Shown: piece after piece, positions 37,648-47,484 of the stretch
How positions within the stretch are numbered: the first letter of the stretch is position 1
Layout of the letters: the number at the start of each line of letters is the position of its first letter
Assembly: GCF_007570825.1 (NCBI RefSeq)
Contig: NZ_SUNB01000002.1
Coordinates: forward strand, 496,001-560,000
Direction: 5' to 3'
Source of the DNA: Pleionea sediminis
Lineage (GTDB): Bacteria; Pseudomonadota; Gammaproteobacteria; Enterobacterales; Kangiellaceae
DNA length: 64,000 nt
Translations under genes and position numbers: made by a program
The notes under the pieces: model-generated
The model's input: the letters and a program-made list of their open reading frames with translations, nothing else
Databases searched by the model: none
What the model was told of the DNA's origin: nothing

Positions 37648-39020
37648 TAACACGCCCCCTCAAAATTTTGCTGCGTCCACTTGAGAATGGGTGTAACTAT
37701 GTCTTCCATGTGAGCGCTTCGAGATCCTTTAAGCAATACAGCTGTTTTTTTGTTTTTAATTTTTTCAATAATAAAGTCGACCATTTCCTTTTGAGTAGCA
37801 AAATGATAAGCCCCTTCTTTAAAAGCCTGGTGAGCAAAATGACTTAACACGCCAATTGTCAGTAGTAAGTCAACTCCCGATTCTTTTGCATATACACCTG
37901 CTTTATGGTGATACTCTCTCGCCTCATCACCTAATTCTCCCATATCGCCAAGCGCTAATATTTTTAATCCATCTTCATTAGTTAATACATCAATGGCTGC
38001 TGCCAATGATGTGTAGTTTGCATTGTAGGAATCATCAATAATTACCAACTCATCACTAGGACGATGAACTTCTAGCCGTCCTTTAACACCGGTAAATCCT
38101 CTCAATGATGCAACAATGTTTTCTATAGAAATGCCTATTGATAAACATGCCGCCGTTGCTGCTAATGCATTCATAACATTATGACGACCGGGTACTGCCA
38201 AGGACACTTCATGACATTTACCATTATGATGTAAATGAAAACGCACACCTGACGGTTTACTTGAATCAATACTTGTAGCGAATATATCCGCTTCATTTTT
38301 GATACCAAAAGTAACTTTCTTTTGACCTATTCGCGCTCGCCAATAATTTGCAAAATTATCATCCACATTAATAATGGCAGTTCCTTTGGCATTGAGTCCT
38401 TCGTATATTTCACCTTTCGCCTCAGCCACCCCTTGCAAATCACCAAAACCTTCTAAATGAGCGGCTGCCACATTATTAATTAGAGCAACATCTGGGCGAA
38501 CCAATTCCGTTGTGTATCTAATTTCTCCAGGGTGATTCGCACCCATTTCCACTACAGCGAACTCATGTTCTTTAGTTAGTCGTAACAACGTTAATGGAAC
38601 ACCGATCTCGTTATTTAAATTGCCTAGTGTAGATAGCGTTTCTCCTTCATGATTGAGAATAGATGCAATCATTTCTTTTACCGATGTTTTGCCAACACTA
38701 CCCGTCAATCCAATAACTTTGGCTGTTGATTTTTCTCTGATAAGTTGAGAAATTTGTCCCAAGGCATTTCTAGTATCTTTCACTATTACTTGAGGAACAT
38801 CTAAACTAGACTGTTGCTCAACAACCAATCCTATAGCACCATCGTTAACAGCTTGTTCCAGAAAAACATGAGCATTGAAATTAGCCCCTTTTAACGCTAC
38901 AAACAAACAACTTTCATTTGACTTTCGAGTATCAGTATTAATTTCATGAACTAATACATCTTCACCCACGAGTTGACCTTGTGTTGCTCGTGCTATTTCT
39001 GACATCTTTATCGGTATCAT
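37647..39020 (-). CDS. murF: UDP-N-acetylmuramoyl-tripeptide--D-alanyl-D-alanine ligase
   Basis: MurF adds D-Ala-D-Ala to complete the UDP-MurNAc-pentapeptide. The protein has 457 residues. Family motifs are [12 protein letters not shown] (P-loop), [25 protein letters not shown] and [12 protein letters not shown]. Its GTP/ATP domain order is that of other Mur ligases. Four bases overlap murE and one base overlaps mraY. Confidence 0.97.
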   Translation of the reverse strand: MIPIKMSEIARATQGQLVGEDVLVHEINTDTRKSNESCLFVALKGANFNAHVFLEQAVNDGAIGLVVEQQSSLDVPQVIVKDTRNALGQISQLIREKSTAKVIGLTGSVGKTSVKEMIASILNHEGETLSTLGNLNNEIGVPLTLLRLTKEHEFAVVEMGANHPGEIRYTTELVRPDVALINNVAAAHLEGFGDLQGVAEAKGEIYEGLNAKGTAIINVDDNFANYWRARIGQKKVTFGIKNEADIFATSIDSSKPSGVRFHLHHNGKCHEVSLAVPGRHNVMNALAATAACLSIGISIENIVASLRGFTGVKGRLEVHRPSDELVIIDDSYNANYTSLAAAIDVLTNEDGLKILALGDMGELGDEAREYHHKAGVYAKESGVDLLLTIGVLSHFAHQAFKEGAYHFATQKEMVDFIIEKIKNKKTAVLLKGSRSAHMEDIVTPILKWTQQNFEGAC

Positions 39021-40537
39021 GCAGCTCGCTCCTTTAAAACTTCTCGAGCCAACTCAACATCACTAAGATGAAATTTCTTAGTACCTATTATTTGATAATC
39101 TTCATGTCCCTTGCCGGCCACTAAAATGATATCGTCAGAAGAGGCGAGCTTTGACGCCTCAACGATAGCTTCCTTTCGATCTTGAATGTATGTAACTCGA
39201 TCCGGACTCTTTAATCCAGTTCGCATTTGTTCAATAATGCTATAAGGATCTTCCGTTCTTGGATTATCATCAGTAAACAGTACTGCATTAGAATACTTTT
39301 CTGCGACCTTTGCCATAATAGGCCGCTTCGCAGGATCTCTATCACCACCACAACCAAAAACAGTGATTATTTTTCCCGTACAGTGATCTCGAATTGCAAG
39401 AAGCGCTTGCTCTAACGCATCAGGAGTATGGGCATAATCCACAATAATACTAGGCTGACCTTTTTCTCGAATAAATTGCATACGCCCAGCAACGGAAGTG
39501 ACTTGATTAACGGCCTCTAATACTTTTTGTACGTTACCTAATTTAATACCAAGCACCGCAACAACGGATAAAATATTATTGATATTAAAACGACCAACAA
39601 GCGGTACTTTAATTTTTCCCTCTCCCCAAGGTGTGAATACATCAGCCTGAATTCCTTTTTGATTAAGTTGAATATTCTCAACCCAAACCCATTGACTTAA
39701 ATCAGCACCTTCACTCGGCTGTTTTGCTGAAACAAATATTTTACGAGCTTTAATCTCAATATCTTTCTTTAACTTTCGACCAAATTTGTCATCGACATTA
39801 ATTACCACCCATTTTAAATTCTCAAACAAAAATAAACGGCGCTTAGCCAAACCATATGCATCCATTGTTTCATGGTAATCTAAATGCTCATGAGTCAAGT
39901 TGGTAAATACGGCAATGTCAAATGAAACGGCGTCTATTCGTCCTTGAACAAGTCCATGAGACGATACTTCCATAGCACTATTTCCGCATCCACTCTCCAC
40001 TGCTTTATTAAGTTCTTTTTGAATTGTAATAGCATCAGCTGTTGTATTTTCATTTGAAACTTGTGCACCATAAGCTCCGCACCCCAAAGTTCCCATTGTC
40101 CAACAACATTTGTCAATTGTCTGAATCGTTTGAGCCAACATTTGAACACAGCTGGATTTTCCATTTGTCCCTGTCACGCCAATTACATTAAGTTTTTCAG
40201 AGGGATTATCATAAAATAATGAAGCCAACGCACTAAGGCGTTGATTAAGATCGTGGATCAATACAACAGTAATCGACAATTGAGCTAAATCACAAGCGAC
40301 TGTCTCAGACAAATCATTCGCTTCACAAATAACAATACATGCACCATTTGCAACCGCATCATGAATAAATTGCCTGCCATCTAATTGGTGACCAACACAA
40401 GCAACGAAGCCAACATCTTTTGTTACTTTACGACTGTCTACTGTCCAATCATTAACTTTTAAAACTTTTTCGCCACAGAGTAGCTTCGCGTCTTTATACT
40501 TTTCACTAATTGAGTCGAAGTCAAAAATTTTATCCAC
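39017..40537 (-). CDS. murE: UDP-MurNAc-L-Ala-D-Glu--2,6-diaminopimelate ligase
   Basis: MurE adds the third residue of the stem peptide. The 506-residue protein has the P-loop GVTGTNGKSSCVQ, the carbamylated-lysine segment, and VFGCGGDRDPAKRPIM. The specificity loop reads DDNPRTEDP. DNPR is the established mark of enzymes that choose meso-diaminopimelate over lysine. It ends AGKGHEDYQIIG. It overlaps ftsI by eight bases and murF by four. Confidence 0.97.
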   Translation of the reverse strand: MDKIFDFDSISEKYKDAKLLCGEKVLKVNDWTVDSRKVTKDVGFVACVGHQLDGRQFIHDAVANGACIVICEANDLSETVACDLAQLSITVVLIHDLNQRLSALASLFYDNPSEKLNVIGVTGTNGKSSCVQMLAQTIQTIDKCCWTMGTLGCGAYGAQVSNENTTADAITIQKELNKAVESGCGNSAMEVSSHGLVQGRIDAVSFDIAVFTNLTHEHLDYHETMDAYGLAKRRLFLFENLKWVVINVDDKFGRKLKKDIEIKARKIFVSAKQPSEGADLSQWVWVENIQLNQKGIQADVFTPWGEGKIKVPLVGRFNINNILSVVAVLGIKLGNVQKVLEAVNQVTSVAGRMQFIREKGQPSIIVDYAHTPDALEQALLAIRDHCTGKIITVFGCGGDRDPAKRPIMAKVAEKYSNAVLFTDDNPRTEDPYSIIEQMRTGLKSPDRVTYIQDRKEAIVEASKLASSDDIILVAGKGHEDYQIIGTKKFHLSDVELAREVLKERAA

Positions 40538-42266
40538 GGTTCACCACCTTAGAATCTTTTGCTTCAACAATTTGTTCGATTTTATCGGGAACAATATTCA
40601 ATAAACGCAACGCTTTTTCTGCTACATTAGAATACACAGGTGCGGCAACATCACCGCCGTAATATACATCGCCTTCTGGTTCATCAATCATGACAACCAT
40701 CGCAATTTTCGGGTCACTAACCGGTGAGATTCCAGCAAAGAAAGATAAGTACTCATCACCGTAACCACCTTTAACTGCTTTACGCGCAGTACCTGTTTTT
40801 CCGGCTGTTCGATAGGATTCAAGAGCAGCATCAGTTGCAGTCCCACCTTCATTTACGACAGTTTCCATCATCGCTAATACTTTTTGTGTCGCACTTTTAG
40901 AAAAGATACGCTCTTCACTGATTGGTTTATCGAGCTTTAAAAAAGAAACGGGACGTTTTATACCGCCACTACCAATCACCGCATATGCTTGAGCCAGCTG
41001 TAGAGGAGTCACTTGGAATCCATAACCATAAGCCATTGTCGCTTTTTCAAATTTCGACCAATTAGGTCTAACATTAAATCGACCGCTGCTTTCTCCGGGA
41101 AATCCACTTCCGGTATCCAGACCAAACCCTAATCGATAAAAAGTATCTAAAAAACTATTATCATCTAACGCCAACGCCAATTTTGATACTCCGACATTAC
41201 TCGACTTTTGCAAAATCTTTGTCACGGTTACTGTTCCATGATTGACCCCATCACGTACCCAATGATTACCAACGCGCATTTTTCCGGGTCCAGTCGAAAT
41301 CAGAGTCCCAGGTTTTACAATATCTTTTTCAAGTGCAGTTAATACCGTAAAAGGTTTTGCCGTAGATCCAGGTTCAAACATATCTGTAACAGCACGGTTT
41401 CGAGTAAGTTGAGGCTGACGCTGGTCTTTTCGGTTTGGGTTGTAAGATGGTTGATTCACCATTGCTAAAACTTCACCGGTGTCAATGTCAACTATCACCA
41501 AACTGCCGGCTCGCGCACCATGACGTAATACAGCAGCTTTCAATTCGCGGTAAGCTAAAGCTTGTATTCGAGAATCCATACTTAAAGCGATCGACTCCCC
41601 CTGCTTTGCATCGTCCACAACACCTTTGTTTTCAATAACATTGCGATGTAAATCAACGATTACCTTTTCCTTGCCGGGTTCACCAATCAGTAAATCGTTA
41701 TAAGCTTTTTCAACACCTTCTAATCCATTGGCATCAATACCAGTAAACCCAACTACATGAGAAGTTATTTCTGCAGTTGGGTAGTAACGTCGTTGCTCTT
41801 TTTGTAAGTACACTCCATCGATATCAAGTCGATGAATAAATTTAGCGAGTTCAGGATGTAATTGACGTTGTAACCAAACAAACCGTTTATCTTTTCGTTC
41901 TTGAACAAATCTTTTTAGTTCTCCTTCGGTCATCTTTAATGCATTAGCCAATTGCTTCCAACTGACAGAGTGCAATGTTGAAGGGGTTTTTAATATCGTT
42001 TTAGGATCAATCCAAAGAGATTCAACAGGGATGCTCCTTGCAAGCTCAACACCATTTCGATCAACAATCACACCTCGTCGAGTATCAATTCCTTGAATTC
42101 TGACACTTCGTTTGTCGGCCTCGGATGAAAGTCGGCTTGTTTCGTATATTTGCAAATAGGCAGCCCTGGCTAACACACCCACAAAAGCAAACGAAATTAC
42201 ACACAGCATCAATATATGACGCCATGTGCAAAGTGGTATGCCTTTTGGTTTTCGTGCTTGTCCCAT
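40530..42266 (-). CDS. ftsI: Penicillin-binding protein 3, septal transpeptidase
   Basis: FtsI cross-links septal peptidoglycan with FtsW. The 578-residue class B PBP has a short cytoplasmic N-terminus and one membrane helix (about 17-38). A dimerisation/pedestal region starts RRGVIVDRNGVELA, and the transpeptidase domain follows. Active-site motifs are complete: STAK in EPGSTAKPF, SSN in KSSNVG, and KTG in AGKTGTARK. The length and order after ftsL match E. coli. It overlaps murE by eight bases. Confidence 0.97.
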   Translation of the reverse strand: MGQARKPKGIPLCTWRHILMLCVISFAFVGVLARAAYLQIYETSRLSSEADKRSVRIQGIDTRRGVIVDRNGVELARSIPVESLWIDPKTILKTPSTLHSVSWKQLANALKMTEGELKRFVQERKDKRFVWLQRQLHPELAKFIHRLDIDGVYLQKEQRRYYPTAEITSHVVGFTGIDANGLEGVEKAYNDLLIGEPGKEKVIVDLHRNVIENKGVVDDAKQGESIALSMDSRIQALAYRELKAAVLRHGARAGSLVIVDIDTGEVLAMVNQPSYNPNRKDQRQPQLTRNRAVTDMFEPGSTAKPFTVLTALEKDIVKPGTLISTGPGKMRVGNHWVRDGVNHGTVTVTKILQKSSNVGVSKLALALDDNSFLDTFYRLGFGLDTGSGFPGESSGRFNVRPNWSKFEKATMAYGYGFQVTPLQLAQAYAVIGSGGIKRPVSFLKLDKPISEERIFSKSATQKVLAMMETVVNEGGTATDAALESYRTAGKTGTARKAVKGGYGDEYLSFFAGISPVSDPKIAMVVMIDEPEGDVYYGGDVAAPVYSNVAEKALRLLNIVPDKIEQIVEAKDSKVVNRG

Positions 42267-42296
42267 TACTGTCCTATTATTATTTATCGATATTGT

Positions 42297-42638
42297 TTAG
42301 TGGTTATCGTCTTTTATTAAAATTTCATCTGTCGCCGCGACATTTTTCATCGCTAATTTTTTCCTCGCAATGCTTTCAATTCTATTATGTTCAGCCAGAG
42401 CTCCCTGTTCGAGTCGCAATGCCTCCCATTCCATCTCAAGCTCATATTGCCGGTGCTTCAAATCTTCTAAGTGAGCCGTTTGAGAACGCGTTAAATGGGT
42501 CACATAAGCTACGCCAATCGCATGCACCCACACAATGCCTCCCAATAATAAAATCCAACGCAATCTGAATAAGTTTTTTAGCATCACCAGAGGTAATGTT
42601 TTCTCCAACTTAGAAACGAACAGCTTAAGCCAATTCAT
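42297..42638 (-). CDS. ftsL: Cell division protein FtsL
   Basis: FtsL is a small bitopic protein that forms the FtsQBL complex and activates FtsWI. The 113-residue protein has a basic N-terminus, a membrane helix (about 28-47) and a periplasmic leucine-zipper-like coiled coil (HLEDLKHRQYELEMEWEALRLEQ, shown in part: YELEMEWEALRLEQ), ending in the IESIARKKLAM motif typical of the family. It overlaps rsmH by four bases. Confidence 0.93.
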   Translation of the reverse strand: MNWLKLFVSKLEKTLPLVMLKNLFRLRWILLLGGIVWVHAIGVAYVTHLTRSQTAHLEDLKHRQYELEMEWEALRLEQGALAEHNRIESIARKKLAMKNVAATDEILIKDDNH

Positions 42639-43570
42639 AATTTTTCTGCCACACGCATAATGGCGCTTCTTGAACGAACATTATCATCTACTTCAACATC
42701 ACTTGGCTTTATGGGCTTACCATGCAATTTAACTTTTGGTTTAATTGCATCTGCCATTACGGGCAAATCTTTTGGAAAATCATCTGCCTTGGCTAGCTTT
42801 TTAAAAAACCGTTTTACAATTCGGTCCTCTAACGAATGAAAGCTAATAACAACTAATCGGCCTCCGACTTTCAATGCATCGTACGCAGCTTCTAATCCTC
42901 GCTCTAAATCACTTAACTCTTCATTAATAAAAATACGAATTGCTTGAAAACTTCGTGTTGCCGGATGTTTGCCAGGATCTTTTTTAGGCACAGCATCGTC
43001 AATAATCTTGGCCAATTGAAGAGTTGTCGTTATTGGCTGTTCTGCCCGACTTTCAACAATGCGACGAGCAATGCGTGATGCGAATTTTTCCTCACCATAT
43101 ACTTTTAGAACGTGGCGTATTTTTCCTTCCTCTGCTTTTGCAAGCCATTGTGCGGCAGTTTGTCCTTGTGAAGAATTCATTCTCATATCGAGAGGGCCAT
43201 CTTTCATAAAGCTGAACCCTCGTTCAGCTTGGTCTAACTGTGGAGAAGAAACACCTAAATCAAGTAGTATGCCGTCAACATTGCCAAAGACATCTCGCTT
43301 CTTCAGTACTTCCGCGAGCTCAGCAAAACTGGCATGAACGATTCCAAAACGGGAATCATCGCCAAACAATTTGTTTGCAAATTCGATTGCCTCAGGATCT
43401 TTGTCAAAAGCGAGTAAATATCCTTGCTCACATAATTGTTCCATTATTAAATGTGAGTGCCCACCACGACCAAAAGTTCCATCAACAAGAAAACTATCCG
43501 GCTGGATGCTCAGAGCATCCACCGCTTCTCGTAGAAGAACCGATTCATGTAGTTTTTGCGCATTCATCAT
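42635..43570 (-). CDS. rsmH: 16S rRNA (cytosine-1402-N4)-methyltransferase
   Basis: RsmH (MraW) methylates N4 of C1402 in the 16S rRNA decoding centre; RsmI, also in this window, adds the 2'-O-methyl to the same base. The 311-residue protein shows HESVLLREAVDAL, the SAM site DGTFGRGGHS, DLGVSSPQLDQAERGFSF and RIFINEELSDLE. Its ATG overlaps the mraZ stop as TAATG. Confidence 0.97.
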   Translation of the reverse strand: MMNAQKLHESVLLREAVDALSIQPDSFLVDGTFGRGGHSHLIMEQLCEQGYLLAFDKDPEAIEFANKLFGDDSRFGIVHASFAELAEVLKKRDVFGNVDGILLDLGVSSPQLDQAERGFSFMKDGPLDMRMNSSQGQTAAQWLAKAEEGKIRHVLKVYGEEKFASRIARRIVESRAEQPITTTLQLAKIIDDAVPKKDPGKHPATRSFQAIRIFINEELSDLERGLEAAYDALKVGGRLVVISFHSLEDRIVKRFFKKLAKADDFPKDLPVMADAIKPKVKLHGKPIKPSDVEVDDNVRSRSAIMRVAEKL

Positions 43571-44034
43571 TAAAACGCCAAGTCAGGTAATTGATCCGAG
43601 TCAAAATCATCATCAGCCAACAGCGATAAATCTTCAGCCTCTTGAGCTTTCCATTGGGTTTCATCCCAGATCTGGAAAGTTTCGCCTTGTCCCACAAGCA
43701 TTAGCGATTTGGATAAACCGGCAAACTCTCGTAGTTCAGCTGGCAACAACAAACGACCGTTACCATCAACATCAACTTCTTTAGCAGAACCAATAGTGAC
43801 TCTTTTAAACAGACGATAGGCTTTCTTACTGCTGGGTAGAGCACGAACTTGCTCTTCAAAGTCTTCCCAATTGTGGAGTGGGAATAGTAGGAGATTAGGA
43901 GTGTCGAGTTCGTATGGATTTTTAGTGACAACCATGCGGCCGTTGCAAATGTCAGACAGGCGATCGCGATAACGGGCCGGAATGGCTATCCGTCCCTTTG
44001 CATCAAGATTTATTGAAGTTGCACCTCGAAACAC
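43570..44034 (-). CDS. mraZ: Transcriptional regulator MraZ
   Basis: MraZ is a DNA-binding protein that represses its own dcw operon. The protein has 154 residues with two SpoVT-AbrB-like half domains (FRGATSINLDAKGRIAIPARYRDRL in part: LDAKGRIAIPARYRDRL; and EVDVDGNGRLLLPAELREFAG in part: GNGRLLLPAELREFAG). It is first in the cluster. A consensus-like promoter and three phased GTGGA-type boxes lie just upstream, which fits autoregulation. Confidence 0.96.
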   Translation of the reverse strand: MFRGATSINLDAKGRIAIPARYRDRLSDICNGRMVVTKNPYELDTPNLLLFPLHNWEDFEEQVRALPSSKKAYRLFKRVTIGSAKEVDVDGNGRLLLPAELREFAGLSKSLMLVGQGETFQIWDETQWKAQEAEDLSLLADDDFDSDQLPDLAF

Positions 44035-44083
44035 GACCTACCCTCTCTAATAACCACTTAGCGTCCCAAGACAGTTATTTAGA

Positions 44084-44108
44084 TCCACAAAATGTCACTA
44101 TTCTCCAC
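44084..44108 (-). promoter_or_regulatory. Three phased MraZ-binding boxes
   Basis: On the minus strand GTGGA, GTGAC and GTGGA occur with exactly ten bases from one to the next (44104-44108, 44094-44098, 44084-44088). MraZ is known to bind TGGG/GTGG-type direct repeats at ten-base spacing, just after the mraZ promoter. Here they lie at about +2 to +26 of the predicted start site. Confidence 0.75.
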
Positions 44109-44116
44109 TTCTTTAC

Positions 44117-44145
44117 ACTATAGGTACGAGGGAAATCTCAGTCAA
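44117..44145 (-). promoter_or_regulatory. Promoter of the dcw cluster (mraZp)
   Basis: On the minus strand TTGACT (44140-44145) and TATAGT (44117-44122) are separated by 17 bases. This is a near-consensus sigma-70 promoter about 80 bases before the mraZ start. No other promoter of this quality is seen before ftsZ. Confidence 0.8.
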
Positions 44146-44348
44146 GAAAAAAAGCTGACGAAATCCTAAATTTTTTCCTTATTTGACAATAAGTTAGAGG
44201 TGGATCACATAAAACATTCGAGATTAGGGCATGAATAACATGTTTTTCATGCAATTACGTATCAAACTTAAAGTAATTTCTTAAGTATTTTGCCTTTAGA
44301 AGCGTTTGGAATTATAGAGCAGAATTATATAAAAGAACGTTAGAAAAA

Positions 44349-44702
44349 TTTGGCTGGCCTATAAGCCGGATTCTGTCGAGAACAGTCATTCTTCTAGGTT
44401 TTGCGTCACCACAAAACTCAAGCAACCTACCCGGATCCAGTGCGGGTCACACTGTCAGGATCCCTATTTGGTCTTACTTCAAGTGGGGTTTACCTTGCCG
44501 CTTCTGTTACCAGTCGCGCGGTGCGCTCTTACCGCACCATTTCAACCTTACCTGATCAGCAAAAGCTGCCATCGGCGGTATATTTTCTGCTGCACTTGCC
44601 GTGGGCTTTCGCCCCCCAGGCGTTACCTGGCACTTTACCCTGCGAAGTCCGGACTTTCCTCCCCCCGATTGCTCGGGCGGCGACTGTCCAGCCAGCCAGC
44701 GT
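44349..44702 (-). ncRNA. rnpB: RNase P RNA, bacterial class A
   Basis: RNase P RNA is the catalytic RNA that matures tRNA 5' ends. Conserved blocks of the class A fold are all present on the minus strand: GGAGGAAAGTCCGG near the 5' end, the GCCAGGTAACGCCTGG hairpin, CCGCCGATGG, GGTAAGGTTGAAA, GGTGCGGTAAGAGCGCACC, CTGGTAACAG, AAGTAAGACCAAATAGG, and near the 3' end GACAGAATCCGGCTTATAGG. GCTGGC and GCCAGC at the ends form P1. Ends are estimated from P1. It lies 33 bases downstream of rsmI, with the promoter probably within the rsmI 3' end, and is followed by a T-run. Confidence 0.97.
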
Positions 44703-44735
44703 GTATTTTGACGGCTAATCCATTTGAAAACAAGC

Positions 44736-45578
44736 TCAAAGCTTCATCTCAAGCGCTTTTGCATACAAATCTTTTTTTGATTCACCTGTTAAATTAGCTA
44801 CGATTTGAGCCACTAGCTTAGTCGGTAAATGTGGTGTTAGCTCTTTTAATAGCTGGTGACTACTTACTTTACTTTCAAGGAGCTCTTTATCGGCCCCCTG
44901 AATCATAACAACAAATTCTCCGCGAGTTTGATTTGAGTCAGCATTAATCAAATCCAGTATCGAAGCAGGCTTACCGGCAAGAACCGTTTCAAACTGCTTA
45001 GTTAATTCTCTAGCAATAACCATTTCTCTCTCATCGCCAAAGACTTCGCAGAGATCTTCAACGCATCCTTTAATACGATGTGAAGACTCGTAAAATACGA
45101 CGGTGCGAGTTTCATCCTTTAAAGCCAAAAGCTGTTTCTTGCGTGCCGTCGATTTACTGGACAAGAAACCCTCAAAACAAAAACGGTTCGTCGGCAGTCC
45201 AGCAACAGACAAAGCAGCCACTAACGCACTTGGACCAGGAATAGGAACCACTGAAAACTCACGCTCTCGAAGTTCTCTTACTATAAAATAGCCAGGATCA
45301 CTAATTAATGGAGTGCCAGCATCCGAGACAAGTGCTAAGCTAAGTCCAGATTGGAGCCACTCCTCGATTTGCTCTATTCTTTGTCGTTCATTATGGTCGT
45401 GTAATGAAACTAACGAACCTTTTATACCAAAATGCGTCAAAAGCTGATGAGTACGCCGCGTGTCTTCGGCTAAAATACGGTCAACTTGCTGGAGTATTTG
45501 CAAAGCTCTTTGGGTGATATCGCCAAGATTACCAATAGGCGTCGCTACAACGTACAATGTACCAGACTGTGAATCCAT
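44736..45578 (-). CDS. rsmI: 16S rRNA (cytidine-1402-2'-O)-methyltransferase
   Basis: RsmI adds the ribose methyl to C1402 of 16S rRNA, completing the modification begun by RsmH. The 280-residue tetrapyrrole-methylase-fold protein begins GTLYVVATPIGNLGDITQRAL (in part: VATPIGNLGDITQRAL). It continues with EDTRRTHQLLTHF, LVSDAGTPLISDPG and VPIPGPSALVAALSVAGLPT (in part: PIPGPSALVAALS). Next to rnpB and divergent from lpoA, the same arrangement as in Pseudomonas. Confidence 0.97.
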   Translation of the reverse strand: MDSQSGTLYVVATPIGNLGDITQRALQILQQVDRILAEDTRRTHQLLTHFGIKGSLVSLHDHNERQRIEQIEEWLQSGLSLALVSDAGTPLISDPGYFIVRELREREFSVVPIPGPSALVAALSVAGLPTNRFCFEGFLSSKSTARKKQLLALKDETRTVVFYESSHRIKGCVEDLCEVFGDEREMVIARELTKQFETVLAGKPASILDLINADSNQTRGEFVVMIQGADKELLESKVSSHQLLKELTPHLPTKLVAQIVANLTGESKKDLYAKALEMKL

Positions 45579-45648
45579 AAACGAATCAACTTAGAAAATT
45601 TGATAAAATTATATACTAATAATGCTCAGAGTTAACCGGAAGCAAAGC

Positions 45649-47484
45649 ATGCATAAACGAATATTGACACTCTTAGTTCTTTTCCTAATCGCATCCTGTA
45701 GTCAAAAAAATGATGTTCAGAATGTAAAAGAAGGTATCGATAATGCTAACTACTATCTAGGGTTAGCAAAAGATAGTCCTCAACCTCAGAAAAGCCAATA
45801 CCTGCTTAAAGCCGCGACTATTTTGGCACAAAAAGCTCAATACCTGAAAGCACAAGAGACTTTTTCGTTTTTAAATCCAGAATATTTATCGAGCCTGGAG
45901 AAAGAAAGTTACTATTTATACTATGGCATGTCACTCAATGAGCTCGAGCAAACCGATGCCGCGCTTAAATTCTTTAAACGCATTCAAAAGCCAAGCCAAC
46001 ACGATATTGACTGGCAAATTACCTATCGAAAAGCTTTGTCAAAAGCCTATTTGAAAGATGGCAACTATTACGAAGCGGCTAAAATTCGAATTGAAATGGA
46101 AGATCTTCTTTTTAATGAAGAACAAATAGAGGAAAATCATCAATTCATCTGGGATTCTCTCAGCAATATTTCAGAACAGTTTCTCCGTTTGTACCAAACA
46201 CAATTTTCTGATCCTATTGTAAATGGCTGGTTGGATATCGCACTCTTGACTCGAAAACACATTGACCACCCAGAACAGCTTTTGTCTGCACTCAATCAAT
46301 GGAAGCAGAGATACCCTTTACACCCTGCGAATGTCAAAATGCCTTATGAATTGAAGCAAGTTGCTGAAGCTAAGGTTTACAAACCAAAACAAATCGCGTT
46401 ACTGCTACCTTTATCTGGCAAAATAGCTTCTGGTGGCCGGATGATTCGAGATGGTTTTTTTGCTGCACATTACAATTCAGAGCAAGCTCGTGACGTAGTA
46501 GTCAAAGTTTATGATACGGCGAAAGATTTGTCGCCTTTAACCCCGTACGAAAGAGCCATCAAAGAAGGTGCTGATTTTATCGTCGGCCCTTTAACCAAAG
46601 AAGCAGTGCAAAAAATCGCAGAGCTCGAATCGCTAGAAGTTCCGCAACTTAGTTTGAATCATGTTGATGGTCTAGAGGTAACTCACAAGAACTTCTACCA
46701 ATTTGGATTACCATTGGAAGATGAAGCTCAACAAATCGCTGACCTGGCTAAAAAGCAGCAGCATCAAAAAGCAGTGATTCTTGCGCCTTCCAGTGATCAG
46801 GGAGATAGAACGGTAAATGCTTTTCGCGAAGCATTTGAAAAACAAGAAGGAAACGTTGCTGAAATCCAGTACTACAGCGATCCTAAAGAAATAAAAATGA
46901 TTGTAAAGCGGCTACTCAATATTGACAACAGTGAGCGGCGTAAAGACCAGCTCGTGAGTATTTTGGGTCAACCTCTTGAATATGTCCAGCGTCGCAGACA
47001 AGATGTCGATATGGTGTTTCTTGTTTCATCCCCCGGGGAAGCTCGCAGAATAAAGCCATTTTTAGATTACTATTTTGCGCATGATTTACCCGTATATTCC
47101 GTTTCAAGAATAAACTCTGGTGCAATAAATGCGCAGTTGAATAACGATCTCAACGGTATTGTATTTACTGATAGTCCCATGCTTATTTCTAACGCAAAAG
47201 AAATTCAAGATCTCAAATCGTCAATAGCACAAGTTTTACCATCAGTATCTTCTCCGTTTGGAAGATTATTTGCACTTGGATTTGATGCCTATCAAATAAT
47301 ACCGAACCTTAATATGATGCAAGCATTTACGAGCTACAAACGACGAGGATTAAGTGGCTACTTGTCCGTAGATCAACAAGGCAGGGTTAACCGAACGCTA
47401 AGTATTGCTCAGTTCAAAAAAGGAGTTCCAAGTGAAATTATTCCGCCAACTGATGAGCAAGAACAGAAGCAAAAATCTCGCTAA
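45649..47484 (+). CDS. lpoA: Outer-membrane lipoprotein activator of PBP1A
   Basis: LpoA is an outer-membrane lipoprotein that reaches through the periplasm to activate the synthase PBP1A. The signal MHKRILTLLVLFLIASCS ends in a lipobox (IASC). A helical TPR-like N-domain (about 30-240) is followed by a periplasmic-binding-protein-like domain starting KQIALLLPLSGKIASGG. ATG 45649 is chosen over the 45622 start because CGGAAG lies about seven bases upstream and it gives a normal lipoprotein signal. Length is 611 residues. The gene runs into yraN with a 53-base overlap. Confidence 0.92.
   Translation: MHKRILTLLVLFLIASCSQKNDVQNVKEGIDNANYYLGLAKDSPQPQKSQYLLKAATILAQKAQYLKAQETFSFLNPEYLSSLEKESYYLYYGMSLNELEQTDAALKFFKRIQKPSQHDIDWQITYRKALSKAYLKDGNYYEAAKIRIEMEDLLFNEEQIEENHQFIWDSLSNISEQFLRLYQTQFSDPIVNGWLDIALLTRKHIDHPEQLLSALNQWKQRYPLHPANVKMPYELKQVAEAKVYKPKQIALLLPLSGKIASGGRMIRDGFFAAHYNSEQARDVVVKVYDTAKDLSPLTPYERAIKEGADFIVGPLTKEAVQKIAELESLEVPQLSLNHVDGLEVTHKNFYQFGLPLEDEAQQIADLAKKQQHQKAVILAPSSDQGDRTVNAFREAFEKQEGNVAEIQYYSDPKEIKMIVKRLLNIDNSERRKDQLVSILGQPLEYVQRRRQDVDMVFLVSSPGEARRIKPFLDYYFAHDLPVYSVSRINSGAINAQLNNDLNGIVFTDSPMLISNAKEIQDLKSSIAQVLPSVSSPFGRLFALGFDAYQIIPNLNMMQAFTSYKRRGLSGYLSVDQQGRVNRTLSIAQFKKGVPSEIIPPTDEQEQKQKSR

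Larger units (their letters stand above)
44035..44348. other. Region between mraZ and rnpB
   Basis: The right-to-left promoter and MraZ boxes occupy 44084-44145. At 44229-44252 the repeat GCATGAA...TTCATGC could form a hairpin with a ten-base loop, without a T-run. The remaining bases are AT-rich and hold no gene. Transcription of rnpB probably ends near the T-run just past 44349. Confidence 0.5.

Noticed and set aside
43371-43784. Plus-strand open frame across rsmH and mraZ
   Set aside because: Both genes on the minus strand are certain, and the frame has no recognisable domain.
44401-44797. Two plus-strand open frames with Ala/Leu-rich products
   Set aside because: They lie inside the RNase P RNA gene, whose conserved helices explain the sequence.
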